From an uncultured Selenomonadales bacterium (GTDB taxonomy: Bacteria; Bacillota; Negativicutes; Acidaminococcales; Acidaminococcaceae), in contig ONEW01000005.1 of assembly GCA_900316935.1 (NCBI GenBank), forward strand, positions 720 through 64,719: 64,000 bases of DNA. The letters run 5' to 3'. Within the stretch, counting starts at the first letter, position 1, and each line of letters starts with the position of its first letter. Below are positions 1 through 8,958 of this stretch, one piece after another. Under the pieces are notes generated by a model. The model was not told where the DNA came from, ran no database searches, and saw only the letters and a list, made by a program, of their open reading frames with translations. A program made the position numbers and the translations under genes.

Positions 1-1
1 A

Positions 2-166
2 GACGGGAAGATTCTGTACGGCCGCAGGGTCTTCACGAGTGAGAAAGAACTCAAGGAGCAAGTTGCCAAGCACGAAAAGCGCTATAACGGCACAGCTAAG
101 ACATCCCTCGCATTCAAAAGCCCGAACCAAGTTGTAACAGAGTATTTCTCAAATTCTGGTGTGTAA
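2..166 (+). pseudogene. Transposase C-terminal fragment (DDE integrase-core type), cut by the window edge
   Basis: An open frame runs in from the left edge and stops at TAA, giving the last 54 residues of a transposase. The ending (KHEKRYNGTAKTSLAFKSPN, then QVVTEYF) is typical of the C-terminus of IS481/IS3-like integrase-core transposases, where a target-wrapping 'YN..RPH..L.FKSP' segment closes the protein. The catalytic DDE part lies outside the window, so whether the gene is intact cannot be judged. The bases right after the stop (TAACATATGTCTTGACAA) may belong to the right terminal repeat, but the element boundary cannot be placed without the left end. The following thioesterase promoter may lie in or beside the element end. 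Confidence 0.6.
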
Positions 167-280
167 CATATGTCTTGACAACCAAGACTTTTTTATACGG
201 CCTGTATGGTGCCCATTGAAAAATCCCCCCTCGTCCGATACAATGAAAGTATCGCATCTGCTCAGAAAAGAGGTATCCCT

Positions 281-772
281 ATGGACGACCCTTCCAGAAT
301 CCGGAAAGACCCTGACACCGGACTGTACGTCAATATTCCTGCCCGCATCCGCGAAATCTTCCGGCGGAACCGGTTCTTCCGCTTCATGGACATCCGCCTG
401 GATGATGTCTCGTGCGGCCATTGCCGGATCCACATGGATACGGTCCATGACCGCCACGCCAACCACCGCAACGTAGTCCACGGCGGCGTCATCACGGCCG
501 TCTCGAACGCCGTGTTGGCCCTGACCGCCGTCACGGTGGGCCTGAGGGCGCGCACTCTGTCCTCCAACGTCGTCTTCATCCGCAACATCGACTTCGACAG
601 CACCATCTACGCCGAAGGGTTTGTCGAAAACATCGGCACCAAGACCGTAACCGTATCGGCCCACGTTTCGGACCCCGCCGGCAGGCTGGTGGCCACGGTC
701 GAAGCCACCCTGGAAATCCTTTGGGCCTTCGAAGGCATTCCTGAAATGTGGACCACGCCGGAATTCAACTGA
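281..772 (+). CDS. PaaI-type hotdog-fold thioesterase
   Basis: A 163-residue protein of the PaaI/hotdog acyl-CoA thioesterase family, which hydrolyses small acyl-CoA esters in the cytoplasm. The diagnostic central segment NVVHGGVITAVSNAVL carries the HGG motif followed by the long hotdog helix, and the C-terminal half (VGLRARTLSSNVVFIRNID, then VTVSAHVSDPAGRLVATVEAT) has the alternating pattern of the hotdog beta-sheet. The reading frame is open further upstream to about 206, but the ATG used here is preceded by AAGAGG at good spacing and the extra residues do not resemble the family. It stands alone between the transposase fragment and a strong convergent terminator. The substrate is unknown; acyl-CoA genes nearby suggest short or branched acyl-CoA. 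Confidence 0.82.
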   Translation: MDDPSRIRKDPDTGLYVNIPARIREIFRRNRFFRFMDIRLDDVSCGHCRIHMDTVHDRHANHRNVVHGGVITAVSNAVLALTAVTVGLRARTLSSNVVFIRNIDFDSTIYAEGFVENIGTKTVTVSAHVSDPAGRLVATVEATLEILWAFEGIPEMWTTPEFN

Positions 773-782
773 ACAAAACGAC

Positions 783-824
783 AAAATACCACCGGTCGGA
801 TCAAAATCCGACCGGTGGTATTTT
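783..824. terminator. Bidirectional intrinsic terminator
   Basis: A perfect 19-bp inverted repeat (arms 783-801 and 806-824, 4-base loop) flanked by A and T runs lies between the convergent thioesterase and CoA-transferase genes and can stop transcription from both sides. Confidence 0.9.
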
Positions 825-865
825 ACTGTCTCCCTATCCTTTTTCCGGCACGGCAGCAGGCGACA

Positions 866-2020
866 CTATTTGTCTTCCCTGCCTTCCGCACCTTTTGCCT
901 GCAGGCTGCCGAGCACTTCTTCCGTGTCCTGCCCCAGTTCCGGCGCCGGCCGGTACAAGGCACAGGGCGTGGCGGAAAACTTCGGCACAAAGCCCATCTG
1001 CCGGTATGTGCCGCCCCGTGGATCCCGGACCTCGAGCACCATTTCGTCCGCCTGGGTCTGCGCGAGGGCGACAGCCTCGTCATAGTTGAGGACCGGCTCC
1101 ATGCAGCTGTCGTGCCCTTCCGTGGCCTGCGTCCATTCCGCCATGGTCTTTGTCCGGATGACCCGGGCGATTTCCTTCGTCAGGTCTGCATAATGGGCCT
1201 CGTCCTCCAGGGCAGGAATCAGGTCAGGCCGCCGCAGGACCGTACAGAACTCTTTCCAGAACTTTTCCTCCAGGCAGCCGACAGACATATACCGTCCATC
1301 TTTCGTTTCGTACACATTGTAATTGGGAAAACTGCCGCCCAGCCAGTTGTTGCCACGCATATTGACGAAGCCGTTCCCGAAATAGGTAGCACTCACGCCG
1401 GGCACCAGGGCGAGGCAGATGTCGAAGAGGTTGAGCTTGACCTGCTGCCCTGTCCCGGTCTCCCGTGCGTAGTGCAAGGCGGCCAGAATGGCCATGCCGG
1501 CCATGGCCGACGCCTGCATGTCGGCTACGAGGGCACCGGGAATGGCAGGCGGTCCGTCTTTCTCGCCGCTCATGGAGACCAGGCCCGCCAGACTCTGATA
1601 CCCGATGTCATGATCCGCCCGGTGCGCAAAGGGGCCCGTCTCACCGAACCCGGCAATGGAACAGTACACAATTTTCGGGTTGACCCGGCGCGCGGCTTCG
1701 AAGTCGACGCCCAGTTTCTGCAGGACGCCGGGCCGGAAGCTTTCGACGACGATATCCGCCGTCTTCACTAGTTCCAGAAAGGCCTCTTTCTGCTGCGTGT
1801 CCTTCAAGTCGAGGGCCACGCTTCTTTTATTGCGGTTCACTTCCATGAACCAGCAGGACATGCTGCCGCGCCGTGGTTCGAAACCACGGGAATAATCCCC
1901 GCGCAACGGTTCCTCTATCTTGATCACATCGGCGCCCATGTCGGCCATCATGCGGGTGCAGAACGGGCCGGGCAGCAGGCGCGAAAGGTCAAGGACACGT
2001 ACATCAGCCAACGGTCCCAT
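866..2020 (-). CDS. Family III CoA-transferase / alpha-methylacyl-CoA racemase-like (CaiB/BaiF)
   Basis: A 384-residue cytoplasmic enzyme of the CaiB/BaiF family. It opens with the typical LADVRVLDLSRLLPGPFCT and the nucleotide-proximal VIKIEEPLRGDYSRG. The catalytic segment RADHDIGYQSLAGLVS resembles the GHDINY motif of alpha-methylacyl-CoA racemases, which use a His/Asp pair, as well as the Asp of family III CoA-transferases, so either CoA transfer or 2-methylacyl-CoA epimerisation is possible. The start was chosen at the ATG preceded by AGGAGG; a longer frame upstream runs into the LysR gene and is not needed. It ends at the shared terminator and lies just downstream of the LysR gene on the same strand (56-bp gap), beside an acyl-CoA mutase cluster, where a racemase for 2-methyl-branched acyl-CoA would make sense. 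Confidence 0.85.
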   Translation of the reverse strand: MGPLADVRVLDLSRLLPGPFCTRMMADMGADVIKIEEPLRGDYSRGFEPRRGSMSCWFMEVNRNKRSVALDLKDTQQKEAFLELVKTADIVVESFRPGVLQKLGVDFEAARRVNPKIVYCSIAGFGETGPFAHRADHDIGYQSLAGLVSMSGEKDGPPAIPGALVADMQASAMAGMAILAALHYARETGTGQQVKLNLFDICLALVPGVSATYFGNGFVNMRGNNWLGGSFPNYNVYETKDGRYMSVGCLEEKFWKEFCTVLRRPDLIPALEDEAHYADLTKEIARVIRTKTMAEWTQATEGHDSCMEPVLNYDEAVALAQTQADEMVLEVRDPRGGTYRQMGFVPKFSATPCALYRPAPELGQDTEEVLGSLQAKGAEGREDK

Positions 2021-2075
2021 AGGGAGTCCCTCCTTTTCCGTCATTTCTTCCGTTTCCATTTCCTCCGGTCTTCCG

Positions 2076-2975
2076 TCAGTCCCCCAGCGTTTCCGCCTCT
2101 TCTTTAAAAAAGCGGTAGAAGGTCTTGCCGACCGTGGACAACGGACGTCCTTTGACGATGCAGAGCGTTTTGCGCTGGAACATGCGCTCATCCACAATGG
2201 TTTTGCGGATCAGGCCTTCCGGCACTTCGTCCTCCAGTTCGGACGGCACGACGACAATGCCTGCATCGGCCTTGGCCCAGGCCATGGCGGACAGTTTCGT
2301 CGTGGAAATGCAGAGGATGCGCGGATGAATCTTCGAGTCGTAGCATACATTCATGAAATAGGTGCCCGTGCCGCGGGACAGGCAGATCGGCATGCCGTCC
2401 AGTTCCTCCAGGGCCATGTTCGGATTGCTGTCGTGCAAAAAGACGCTGTCTTTCTTGTAGAAGGCCATGAGGCGCTCGCGGCGGCTGTACAGCGTCTGGA
2501 AATGATAGGACTGCATCAGGGCGCCACCGTTCGTGACGCCGAATTCCGTTTTGCCGGAAAGAAGCTGTTCCGCCTGTTCCGTCATGGTACATTCATATAA
2601 TTCGTAGTTCACGTCGGGATATTGTTTGGAGAACTTGCACAGGTAACGCGATACGAACCATATGGACATGGACGGGGAAAGGCTGACGCGCAGCGTCCCC
2701 GAAAAACCAGCCCGGCAGTCGGCGATTTCCTTGGCTGCCTCCGATTCCTCGTCCACCATGGCGCGGGCCTTTTTCAGGAGTACCCTGCCCGCGTCGGTCA
2801 GTTCCATGCTGTGCCCGCCACGCTTTACGTTGATGAGGGTCGTGTCGTAATAGCGCTGCATCTGCTTCAGCTGGTTGCTCAGCGCCGGCTGCGCGATGGA
2901 CAGCTTTTTCGCTGCGGCGGAAATACTGCCCGCCTCCACAATGGCGATATAGTTGCGGTAATATTCCAGATCCAT
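2076..2975 (-). CDS. LysR-family transcriptional regulator
   Basis: A 299-residue LysR-type regulator. The N-terminal winged helix (YRNYIAIVEAGSISAAAKKL, then SIAQPALSNQLKQMQ) is the classical LysR HTH. The rest is a periplasmic-binding-like effector domain starting near GTLRVSLSPSMSIWFVS. The ATG used follows GGAGG at 8 bases; a GTG three codons upstream overlaps that ribosome site and is less likely. It is divergent from the CoA-transferase/mutase/PrpD genes and upstream of the CaiB-like gene, so it probably controls one or both in response to a carboxylate or acyl-CoA. The effector is unknown. Confidence 0.9.
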   Translation of the reverse strand: MDLEYYRNYIAIVEAGSISAAAKKLSIAQPALSNQLKQMQRYYDTTLINVKRGGHSMELTDAGRVLLKKARAMVDEESEAAKEIADCRAGFSGTLRVSLSPSMSIWFVSRYLCKFSKQYPDVNYELYECTMTEQAEQLLSGKTEFGVTNGGALMQSYHFQTLYSRRERLMAFYKKDSVFLHDSNPNMALEELDGMPICLSRGTGTYFMNVCYDSKIHPRILCISTTKLSAMAWAKADAGIVVVPSELEDEVPEGLIRKTIVDERMFQRKTLCIVKGRPLSTVGKTFYRFFKEEAETLGD

Positions 2976-3412
2976 GCCAGACACCTCCGGTAGTCCTGTA
3001 GCCAGACAGATGGTTTGATATCAGGGAATTCGACAGGAACGCTCCGTTCTGCTGCGTTTCTTTCATTATAACCCATATGTTGGGGGAATGGTACCCATGG
3101 TATCAGTCATTTTTCTATTTTTACGCCAGTCTTATATTGTTTTTAAATATGTAATATAATTCTTTTCGATAATAAAATTATCTGTAAATTACAGTTTATG
3201 CATTTATTTCCAATATATCTTCCCGTATTGTTACAAAATTGCCATCCTGTCTGTTTGCTTATAGAATTTTTATATACGAGATGTGATTTTTTAATATTTT
3301 ACGTTATACCCTTTTTGCACTATGCTAAAGGCGAAAGGAAAACCGGGCCCCGTCCGATACCTGGACAGATACAGTCCGTTTGAAACAGAAGCGGAAAAAG
3401 GAGGAATGGGAA
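2976..3412. promoter_or_regulatory. Divergent AT-rich promoter region with perfect palindrome
   Basis: This 437-base spacer between the LysR gene and the CoA-transferase gene is much richer in AT than the surrounding DNA and holds no convincing gene. At 3168-3182 lies a perfect palindrome GATAAT-AAA-ATTATC, a candidate LysR operator. A plausible promoter for the + strand operon is TTTACG (3298-3303), 17-bp spacer, TATGCT (3321-3326), about 85 bases before the chosen start. The LysR promoter on the other strand was not pinned down. Confidence 0.5.
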
Positions 3413-4927
3413 ATGTTGGATAGTGACAGATTACGGAACCCCGCATTGTTTGACAAGATTGTGAGCCCTGAAAAGGCACAGGAGCTGATCCAGGACGGTA
3501 TGAACGTCGGATTCAGCGGATTCACCCCGTCCGGCTACCCGAAAAAGACCACCCTGGCCCTGGCCGATGCTATCCGGAACGGGAAGAAGTGCCGCATCGC
3601 CGTATGGACAGGTGCTTCCGTCGGACCGGAAATTGAGCAGGCCCTGGCCGAAGTCAACGGTATCGCCAGCCGCGCCCCTTATTACGCCGCTTCCAACAAG
3701 GCCCTCCGCAAAGGCATCAACGACGGCACGATACGGTATGTGGACGCCCACCTGAGCCACTTCGGGCCCCAGGTCGATTTCGGGTTCCTGGGCGATGTGG
3801 ATGCAGCGGTCGTGGAAGCGGCCGCCATCACGGAAGATGGCGACCTGATCCTCGGCAGCGGCGTCGGCAATACTCCGGTTTTCGTGAAACACGCGAAGAA
3901 GATCATCATCGAGGTCAACACCTCGATTCCCCTGAGCCTGGAAGGCATGCACGACATCTACTTATGCAACAAACCGCCGTATCGGCGGGAAATCCCTATC
4001 TACCACGCGGCGGACCGCATCGGGTCCCCTTACGTGAAATGCGGGTTCGACCGGATTGACGCCATCGTGGAGTCGGACATCCCGGACCACGTCAGGGCCC
4101 TCACCCCTCCGGACGAGGACAGCCGGAAGATTGCCCGCAACCTGGTCGATTTCCTGAAGAACGAACAGAAGCACGGACGTATCCCCGAACAGATGCTTCC
4201 CATCCAGTCCGGCGTAGGCAGCATCGCGAACGCTGTCCTGGGCGGCCTGAAGGAATCGGATCTGGAAAACCTGAGCATGTATTCTGAAATCCTGCAGGAT
4301 TCCGTATTCGACCTGATCAAGATGGGAAAGGTCACCGCTGCATCAGGCTGCGCCTTCACCCCGTCACCCCGGGTCTGGGAGATGTATAAAAAGGAACCGG
4401 AACTCTACAAGAAGGCCCTGGTCCTGCGGCCCCTGGACGTGAGCAACAACCCGGGCGTCATCCGGCGCCTCGGTGTCATCGCCCTCAACACGCCGATTGA
4501 GTTCGATATCTACGGACAAGCGAACTCGACGCACATCATGGGGGACAACATGATGAACGGCATCGGCGGCAGCGGCGACTACATGCGCAACGGGTACCTG
4601 ACCTTCTTCTGTACCCCGTCGACAGCCAAGGGGGGGAAGATTTCCAAGGTCGTTCCCATGGTAACCCACGCGGACCACACGGAACATGACACGATGGTCT
4701 TCATCACCGAACAAGGCGTAGCGGATCTGCGGGGACTGAGCCCCGTAGAACGGGCCCGCTGCATCATCCGGAACTGCGCCCACCCTGATTACCGGGGGCA
4801 GCTCACGGAATACCTGGAACGCTCGATGCTGACCGGCGGACACGAACCGGTCGACCTGGCACACTGCTTCGACATGGAGCTGCACTTCCGCAAATACGGC
4901 ACCATGAAGCTGGATGAACAGGCATAG
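3413..4927 (+). CDS. Acyl-CoA:carboxylate CoA-transferase (acetyl-CoA hydrolase/transferase, Cat1/YgfH type)
   Basis: A 504-residue enzyme of the acetyl-CoA hydrolase/transferase family (succinyl-CoA:acetate or propionyl-CoA:succinate CoA-transferases). Family marks are SGFTPSGYPKKTTLALADA near the N-terminus, the CoA-binding GSGVGNTPVF region, and MYSEILQDSVFDLI, whose Glu matches the catalytic glutamate that forms the glutamyl-CoA thioester. The C-terminal domain has IGGSGDYMRNGYLTFF and EQGVADLRGLSP. Length is normal. The start is the ATG behind GGAGG; a frame opening 11 codons earlier would bury that site. It leads an operon with the acyl-CoA mutase and MmgE/PrpD genes, so it probably charges an incoming carboxylate with CoA taken from succinyl-, acetyl- or propionyl-CoA. 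The exact donor and acceptor cannot be read from sequence. Confidence 0.9.
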   Translation: MLDSDRLRNPALFDKIVSPEKAQELIQDGMNVGFSGFTPSGYPKKTTLALADAIRNGKKCRIAVWTGASVGPEIEQALAEVNGIASRAPYYAASNKALRKGINDGTIRYVDAHLSHFGPQVDFGFLGDVDAAVVEAAAITEDGDLILGSGVGNTPVFVKHAKKIIIEVNTSIPLSLEGMHDIYLCNKPPYRREIPIYHAADRIGSPYVKCGFDRIDAIVESDIPDHVRALTPPDEDSRKIARNLVDFLKNEQKHGRIPEQMLPIQSGVGSIANAVLGGLKESDLENLSMYSEILQDSVFDLIKMGKVTAASGCAFTPSPRVWEMYKKEPELYKKALVLRPLDVSNNPGVIRRLGVIALNTPIEFDIYGQANSTHIMGDNMMNGIGGSGDYMRNGYLTFFCTPSTAKGGKISKVVPMVTHADHTEHDTMVFITEQGVADLRGLSPVERARCIIRNCAHPDYRGQLTEYLERSMLTGGHEPVDLAHCFDMELHFRKYGTMKLDEQA

Positions 4928-4966
4928 ACGACATAAAGATTTGGAAGGTATAAAGGAGGAAACATC

Positions 4967-6685
4967 ATGGCAAACGTAACGTTTGAAAAAGGGTTACTGG
5001 ATTATGAAGCGAAAGTAGCGAAATCGACGGCCCGGTTCCCGGAACGGCCCCATCTGCCGGAAAAGCGGCTCTATACCCCGCTGGATACAGCAGGTGCCGA
5101 TTATATGGAAAAGAGCGGGTTCCCCGGCATGTACCCCTTCACCCGCGGCGTACAGCCCACCATGTACCGCGGCCGCCTGTGGACCATGCGTGCCTATGCC
5201 GGCTTCGCGACGGCCGAAGAAACGAACACCCGCTACAAATACCTGCTCCAGGCTGGCCAGACGGGTTTGTCCGTAGCCATGGACCTGCCCACCCAGATTG
5301 GCTTGGACTCCGATGCAGAACTGTCCCACGGGGAAGTCGGCAAGGTCGGTGTCGCCATCGACTCCCTGGCCGATATGGAACGCCTCTTCGAAGGCATCCC
5401 CCTGGACAAGGTTTCCACCTCCATGACGATCAACGGTCCGGCAGCGGTGCTGCTGGCCATGTATGTGGCCGTAGCGGAAAAACAGGGGGTCAGGCCCGAA
5501 GTACTGCGCGGCACCATCCAGAACGATATCCTGAAGGAATACATCGCCCGCGGCACGTACATCTTCCCGCCGCGTCCGTCCATGCGCCTCATTACAGATA
5601 CATTCGCATACTGCTCCAGGAACATCCCCAAGTGGAACACCATCAGCGTCGGCGCCTACCATATCCGGGAAGCCGGTGCTTCCCCGGTACAGGAAATCGC
5701 CTTTGCATTTGCCAATGCCATGGCCTACATCGACGCTGCCATCAAGGCCGGCCAGAAAGTCGATGATTTCGCACCTGGCATCAGTTGGATCTTCACGGCC
5801 GGTCTCGACTTCTTCGCAGAAATCGCCAAATTCCGCGCTGCCCGCCGTCTGTGGGCCCGCATCATGAAGGAACGCTACGGCGCGACCGTGCCGAAGGCCA
5901 TGATGCTCCGCGTCCATGTCCACACGGCTGGTTCCGTCCTGACGGCCCAGCAGCCGTTGTGCAATGTGCCGCGCATCACCTGGCAGGCAATGGCCGCCGT
6001 ATTAGGCGGAATCCAGTCCATGGCCTGCTGCGCCTACGACGAAGCCCTGTCCCTGCCGACGGAAGAATCGGCCACCCTGGCCCTGCGCACGCAGCAGCTG
6101 CTGGCCTATGAAAGCGGCGTAGCCGACACCATCGACCCCTTGGCTGGTTCCTACTATGTGGAATCCCTGACCGACCGGATTGAAAAAGAAGCGACGGAAT
6201 ACCTTGCCAAGATTGATAAGATGGGCGGTGCCGTAGCGGCCATCGAACAAGGTTACATGCAGAAAGAGATGGCCCTGCACGCCTACGAATACCAGAAAGC
6301 CATTGAAACGGGCAGGCAGACCGTCATCGGCGTCAACAAATACATGGACAACAAGCCGGTCGAGCAGAACGAAGTCCTGAAGGCCGACCTGAGTGTTGGG
6401 GAACGCCAGGTCAAACGCGTCAACGAAATGAAGGCAAGACGCGACAACGACGCCGTCAAAGCCTCCCTGACCCGCCTGAAGGAAGCTTGCAAGGGCACGG
6501 ATAACCTGATGCCGTACCTGATCGATGCCGTCAAGACCTACGCGACCCTCGGCGAAATCTGCGGCGTCATGCGCGAAGTCTTCGGCGAATACCGGCAGGA
6601 TGGATCCACCCTGTTCGATCATGACCCGGACGGCAAGCGTCATGTCGGCCCCGCACCGAAACGGGACAAACAGAAGGAATCCTGA
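4967..6685 (+). CDS. Methylmalonyl-CoA-mutase-family catalytic subunit (adenosylcobalamin-dependent, no B12 domain)
   Basis: A 572-residue large-subunit-only member of the methylmalonyl-CoA mutase family: the substrate-binding TIM barrel without the roughly 130-residue cobalamin-binding domain (no DxHxxG motif). Typical family segments are [74 protein letters not shown] and [19 protein letters not shown]. Departures from the usual enzyme: the pocket segment normally reading SLHTNSxDEA is [18 protein letters not shown] is FAPGISWI, and SGYHxxEAG is [10 protein letters not shown]. This suggests a substrate other than methylmalonyl-CoA. A separately encoded B12 subunit must lie outside the window. 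It has a strong AGGAGG site, lies 39 bases after the CoA-transferase gene, and is followed by MmgE/PrpD. Confidence 0.85.
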   Translation: MANVTFEKGLLDYEAKVAKSTARFPERPHLPEKRLYTPLDTAGADYMEKSGFPGMYPFTRGVQPTMYRGRLWTMRAYAGFATAEETNTRYKYLLQAGQTGLSVAMDLPTQIGLDSDAELSHGEVGKVGVAIDSLADMERLFEGIPLDKVSTSMTINGPAAVLLAMYVAVAEKQGVRPEVLRGTIQNDILKEYIARGTYIFPPRPSMRLITDTFAYCSRNIPKWNTISVGAYHIREAGASPVQEIAFAFANAMAYIDAAIKAGQKVDDFAPGISWIFTAGLDFFAEIAKFRAARRLWARIMKERYGATVPKAMMLRVHVHTAGSVLTAQQPLCNVPRITWQAMAAVLGGIQSMACCAYDEALSLPTEESATLALRTQQLLAYESGVADTIDPLAGSYYVESLTDRIEKEATEYLAKIDKMGGAVAAIEQGYMQKEMALHAYEYQKAIETGRQTVIGVNKYMDNKPVEQNEVLKADLSVGERQVKRVNEMKARRDNDAVKASLTRLKEACKGTDNLMPYLIDAVKTYATLGEICGVMREVFGEYRQDGSTLFDHDPDGKRHVGPAPKRDKQKES

Positions 6686-6726
6686 TCCGCCTTCCTTCGC
6701 TACGGTTCATCCAAAGGAGCAACATC

Positions 6727-8151
6727 ATGACAACGAGAAAACTGGCATCTTTCACATCCCATCTGACCTACAGCCGTTTGTCAGCCCACTCCCGCGAGAT
6801 GGCGAAACGCTGCATGCTTGACTGGCTGGGCGTCGCCATCCGCGGGTCCCAGGAAAAGCCGGCCGCCATCATCCGCCAGGTCCTGAATGACCCCGGCCCG
6901 GGCGAAGCCACGGTCTTTTCCGGCGGCACCCTGAAGGACAATGTCCTCAATGCCGCATTCTGCAATGGGTCTGCCTCCCATTCCCTCGACTTTGACGACC
7001 TGCACAACCCGTCCATCATCCATCTGGCCTGCGTCGTCGTCCCCGGGGTCTTCTCCATCGCCGAGAAGGAGCATGCGTCAGGCAAGGAAATGATTGCCGC
7101 GGTCTGCGCCGGTTATGAAGCCGGTGCCCGTGTGGGGGAATCGGTCATTCCCGAATCGTACTTCTTCTGGCATACGACAGGCACGGCCGGCACCTTCGGG
7201 GCCGCCGCAGCCGCCGCCAACCTGCTCCACCTCGATACCGAAAAGACCGTGCAGTGTTACGGTTCAGCCGGCACCCAGGCCGCCGGCCTGTGGGAATTCC
7301 TGAAAGAAGGAGCCATGAGCAAATCCCTTCACGCCGGCAAGAGTTCCTATGCCGGCGTCCTCTCCGCGTACCTGGCACGGGCCGGCTTCACTGGCGCTTC
7401 CCGGATTCTGGAAGGGGAAAAGGGCTTCTGCCGCGCCATGGTCAAAGAACCGCACCTCGAAAAGCTGACGGAAGGCCTGGGCCTGGGACGCCTCAAGATT
7501 GATGACAACTCTTTCAAGCCCTACGCCTGCTGCAAGCATTCCCACGCCGCCCTGTACGCCATCCAGACCTTGCGCGCCGAAAACGGCCTGGTCCCGGATG
7601 ACATCGACGGCATCGAGCTCCATGTCAACGATATCACGAATTACCTGATCAACAACGGGGCGCCTAAGAACCCCTACGGCTGTAAGTTCAGCATCCAGTA
7701 CTGCTGCGCCGCCATGATGAAGGACGGTGCCGCCGGGATTGAACAGTTCGCGCCGAAGGCCATCAATGACCCTGTGACCCGCGCCCTCATGAAGAAGATT
7801 ACCGTCGTCCCCGATGCGGAAATTGAAAAAGTCCATGTGGAAAACCCGGCCAAACTGGCTTCCAAAGTAATCATCCGCCTGAAAGACGGCCGCGTCCTGG
7901 AGCGCCAGGTCGACTTTCCGAAAGGCGATCCGGACAATCCGCTCTCGTGGGAGGAGGCCAAAGACAAATTCATGCACCTGGCCGTCCCGGTCTACGGGGA
8001 AGTCAAGAGCCGTAAGCTCTGCGAACTCATCCTCCATCTGGAAAAAGCCGAAGACTTCGCTGCCTGCCTGGCCGGATGCCTCAGCGACGAACCAGCCGCC
8101 AAGGCAAAAAAACGTCCTGCCGGTAAGACGGCACGCCGTACGACGGCCTGA
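6727..8151 (+). CDS. MmgE/PrpD family protein
   Basis: A 474-residue member of the MmgE/PrpD family, which includes 2-methylcitrate dehydratase and cis-aconitate decarboxylase. Family marks are CMLDWLGVAIRGS at the N-terminus, SHSLDFDDLHNPSIIHL (the active-site-lining Asp/His segment), GYEAGARVGESV, HTTGTAGTFGAAAAAANLL and FKPYACCKHSHAALYAIQ. It acts on a small di- or tricarboxylate or its thioester. An AAGGAG site precedes the ATG, and the gene follows the mutase by 41 bases in the same operon. The last 20 residues are rich in Lys, Arg and Ala (AKAKKRPAGKTARRTTA), an unusual tail for the family. Because the fold serves dehydratases, decarboxylases and isomerases, the reaction cannot be named; context implies processing of the same acid handled by the CoA-transferase and mutase. 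Confidence 0.88.
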   Translation: MTTRKLASFTSHLTYSRLSAHSREMAKRCMLDWLGVAIRGSQEKPAAIIRQVLNDPGPGEATVFSGGTLKDNVLNAAFCNGSASHSLDFDDLHNPSIIHLACVVVPGVFSIAEKEHASGKEMIAAVCAGYEAGARVGESVIPESYFFWHTTGTAGTFGAAAAAANLLHLDTEKTVQCYGSAGTQAAGLWEFLKEGAMSKSLHAGKSSYAGVLSAYLARAGFTGASRILEGEKGFCRAMVKEPHLEKLTEGLGLGRLKIDDNSFKPYACCKHSHAALYAIQTLRAENGLVPDDIDGIELHVNDITNYLINNGAPKNPYGCKFSIQYCCAAMMKDGAAGIEQFAPKAINDPVTRALMKKITVVPDAEIEKVHVENPAKLASKVIIRLKDGRVLERQVDFPKGDPDNPLSWEEAKDKFMHLAVPVYGEVKSRKLCELILHLEKAEDFAACLAGCLSDEPAAKAKKRPAGKTARRTTA

Positions 8152-8175
8152 TAGTCAAGCAAGGCCCCGTAAAGT

Positions 8176-8184
8176 GTGTTATAA
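8176..8184 (+). promoter_or_regulatory. Extended -10 promoter for the YbaK-like gene
   Basis: TGTTATAAT is a perfect extended -10 (TG-N-TATAAT) about 90 bases before the deacylase start. No good -35 is visible, as is common with extended -10 promoters. It suggests the YbaK gene is transcribed separately from the operon before it. Confidence 0.5.
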
Positions 8185-8275
8185 TCGGACATAGACTAAC
8201 CCAAGCCATACCATTCCGGGCGGCGGAACGCCGGGAATCACCCGGGAAGGATTACAGGAAACGAAGGTGGAACAT

Positions 8276-8755
8276 ATGTCCGTAGAACGCGCCAGAAAGT
8301 ACCTTGCGAAATTTGGCCTGGAAGACCGCATCATCACATTCAGGACTTCCAGCGCCACCGTGGAACTGGCGGCCCAGGCCGCCGGAACAGAACCCTGCCG
8401 GATTGCCAAGTCCATGTCCTTCCAAAGCAAGGAAGGTCCCGTCCTGATCATCACGGCCGGTGACACAAAGATTGACAATGCCAAATTCAAGCATTTCTTC
8501 AGCGTCAAGCCGAAAATGCTGCCCTTCGAAGATGTCGAACCCCTCATAGGCCACGCAGTGGGAGGCGTGTGTCCGTTCGGCGTCAACCCGGGTGTCCGTG
8601 TATATCTGGACATTTCCATGAAACGGTTCGAAACCGTGTTTCCCGCAGCCGGAGAAGAAAATAATGCCATTGAACTGACCCCGGAAGAATTGGAAAAATA
8701 CACGGAGAACGAGGGATGGGTCGATCTGTGCAAGGGCTGGCAGCCGCAGGAATGA
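8276..8755 (+). CDS. YbaK/EbsC-type aminoacyl-tRNA deacylase
   Basis: A 159-residue YbaK/ProX-like protein of the trans-editing family that hydrolyses mischarged aminoacyl-tRNAs (such as Cys- or Ala-tRNA-Pro). Characteristic segments are TSSATVELAAQAAGTEPCRI, AKSMSFQ with the conserved Lys, GDTKIDNAKFKHFF, and GHAVGGVCPFGVNPGVRVYLD, which carries the GGVCPFG motif typical of the YbaK subgroup. It is translated from the ATG behind AGGTGG; an in-frame GTG three codons upstream is inside that site. It follows the carboxylate operon but seems to have its own promoter and ends before a strong terminator. Its link to carboxylate metabolism is probably positional only. Confidence 0.85.
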   Translation: MSVERARKYLAKFGLEDRIITFRTSSATVELAAQAAGTEPCRIAKSMSFQSKEGPVLIITAGDTKIDNAKFKHFFSVKPKMLPFEDVEPLIGHAVGGVCPFGVNPGVRVYLDISMKRFETVFPAAGEENNAIELTPEELEKYTENEGWVDLCKGWQPQE

Positions 8756-8903
8756 TGTTTGCAGCGCCCTGATTGCCGTGGGCTTGGCGATGACGGCAAG
8801 AATCCGCCTCTTTGCATTCCACGGCAATCACCATAAAGCTGACAAAAAGGCCCTGAAAATCCGCTCTGTCAACACAATCAGCTACGACAGGGACAGGATA
8901 AAC

Positions 8904-8943
8904 AAACGGCTTGCACCTTCCTGGATGGAAGGGCAAGCCGTTT
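8904..8943. terminator. Bidirectional intrinsic terminator
   Basis: A hairpin with 11-bp outer arms (8904-8914 and 8933-8943), additional inner pairing and T-rich flanks lies between the convergent deacylase and PepSY genes. Confidence 0.85.
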
Positions 8944-8958
8944 TCCTTTTTAACCTGT

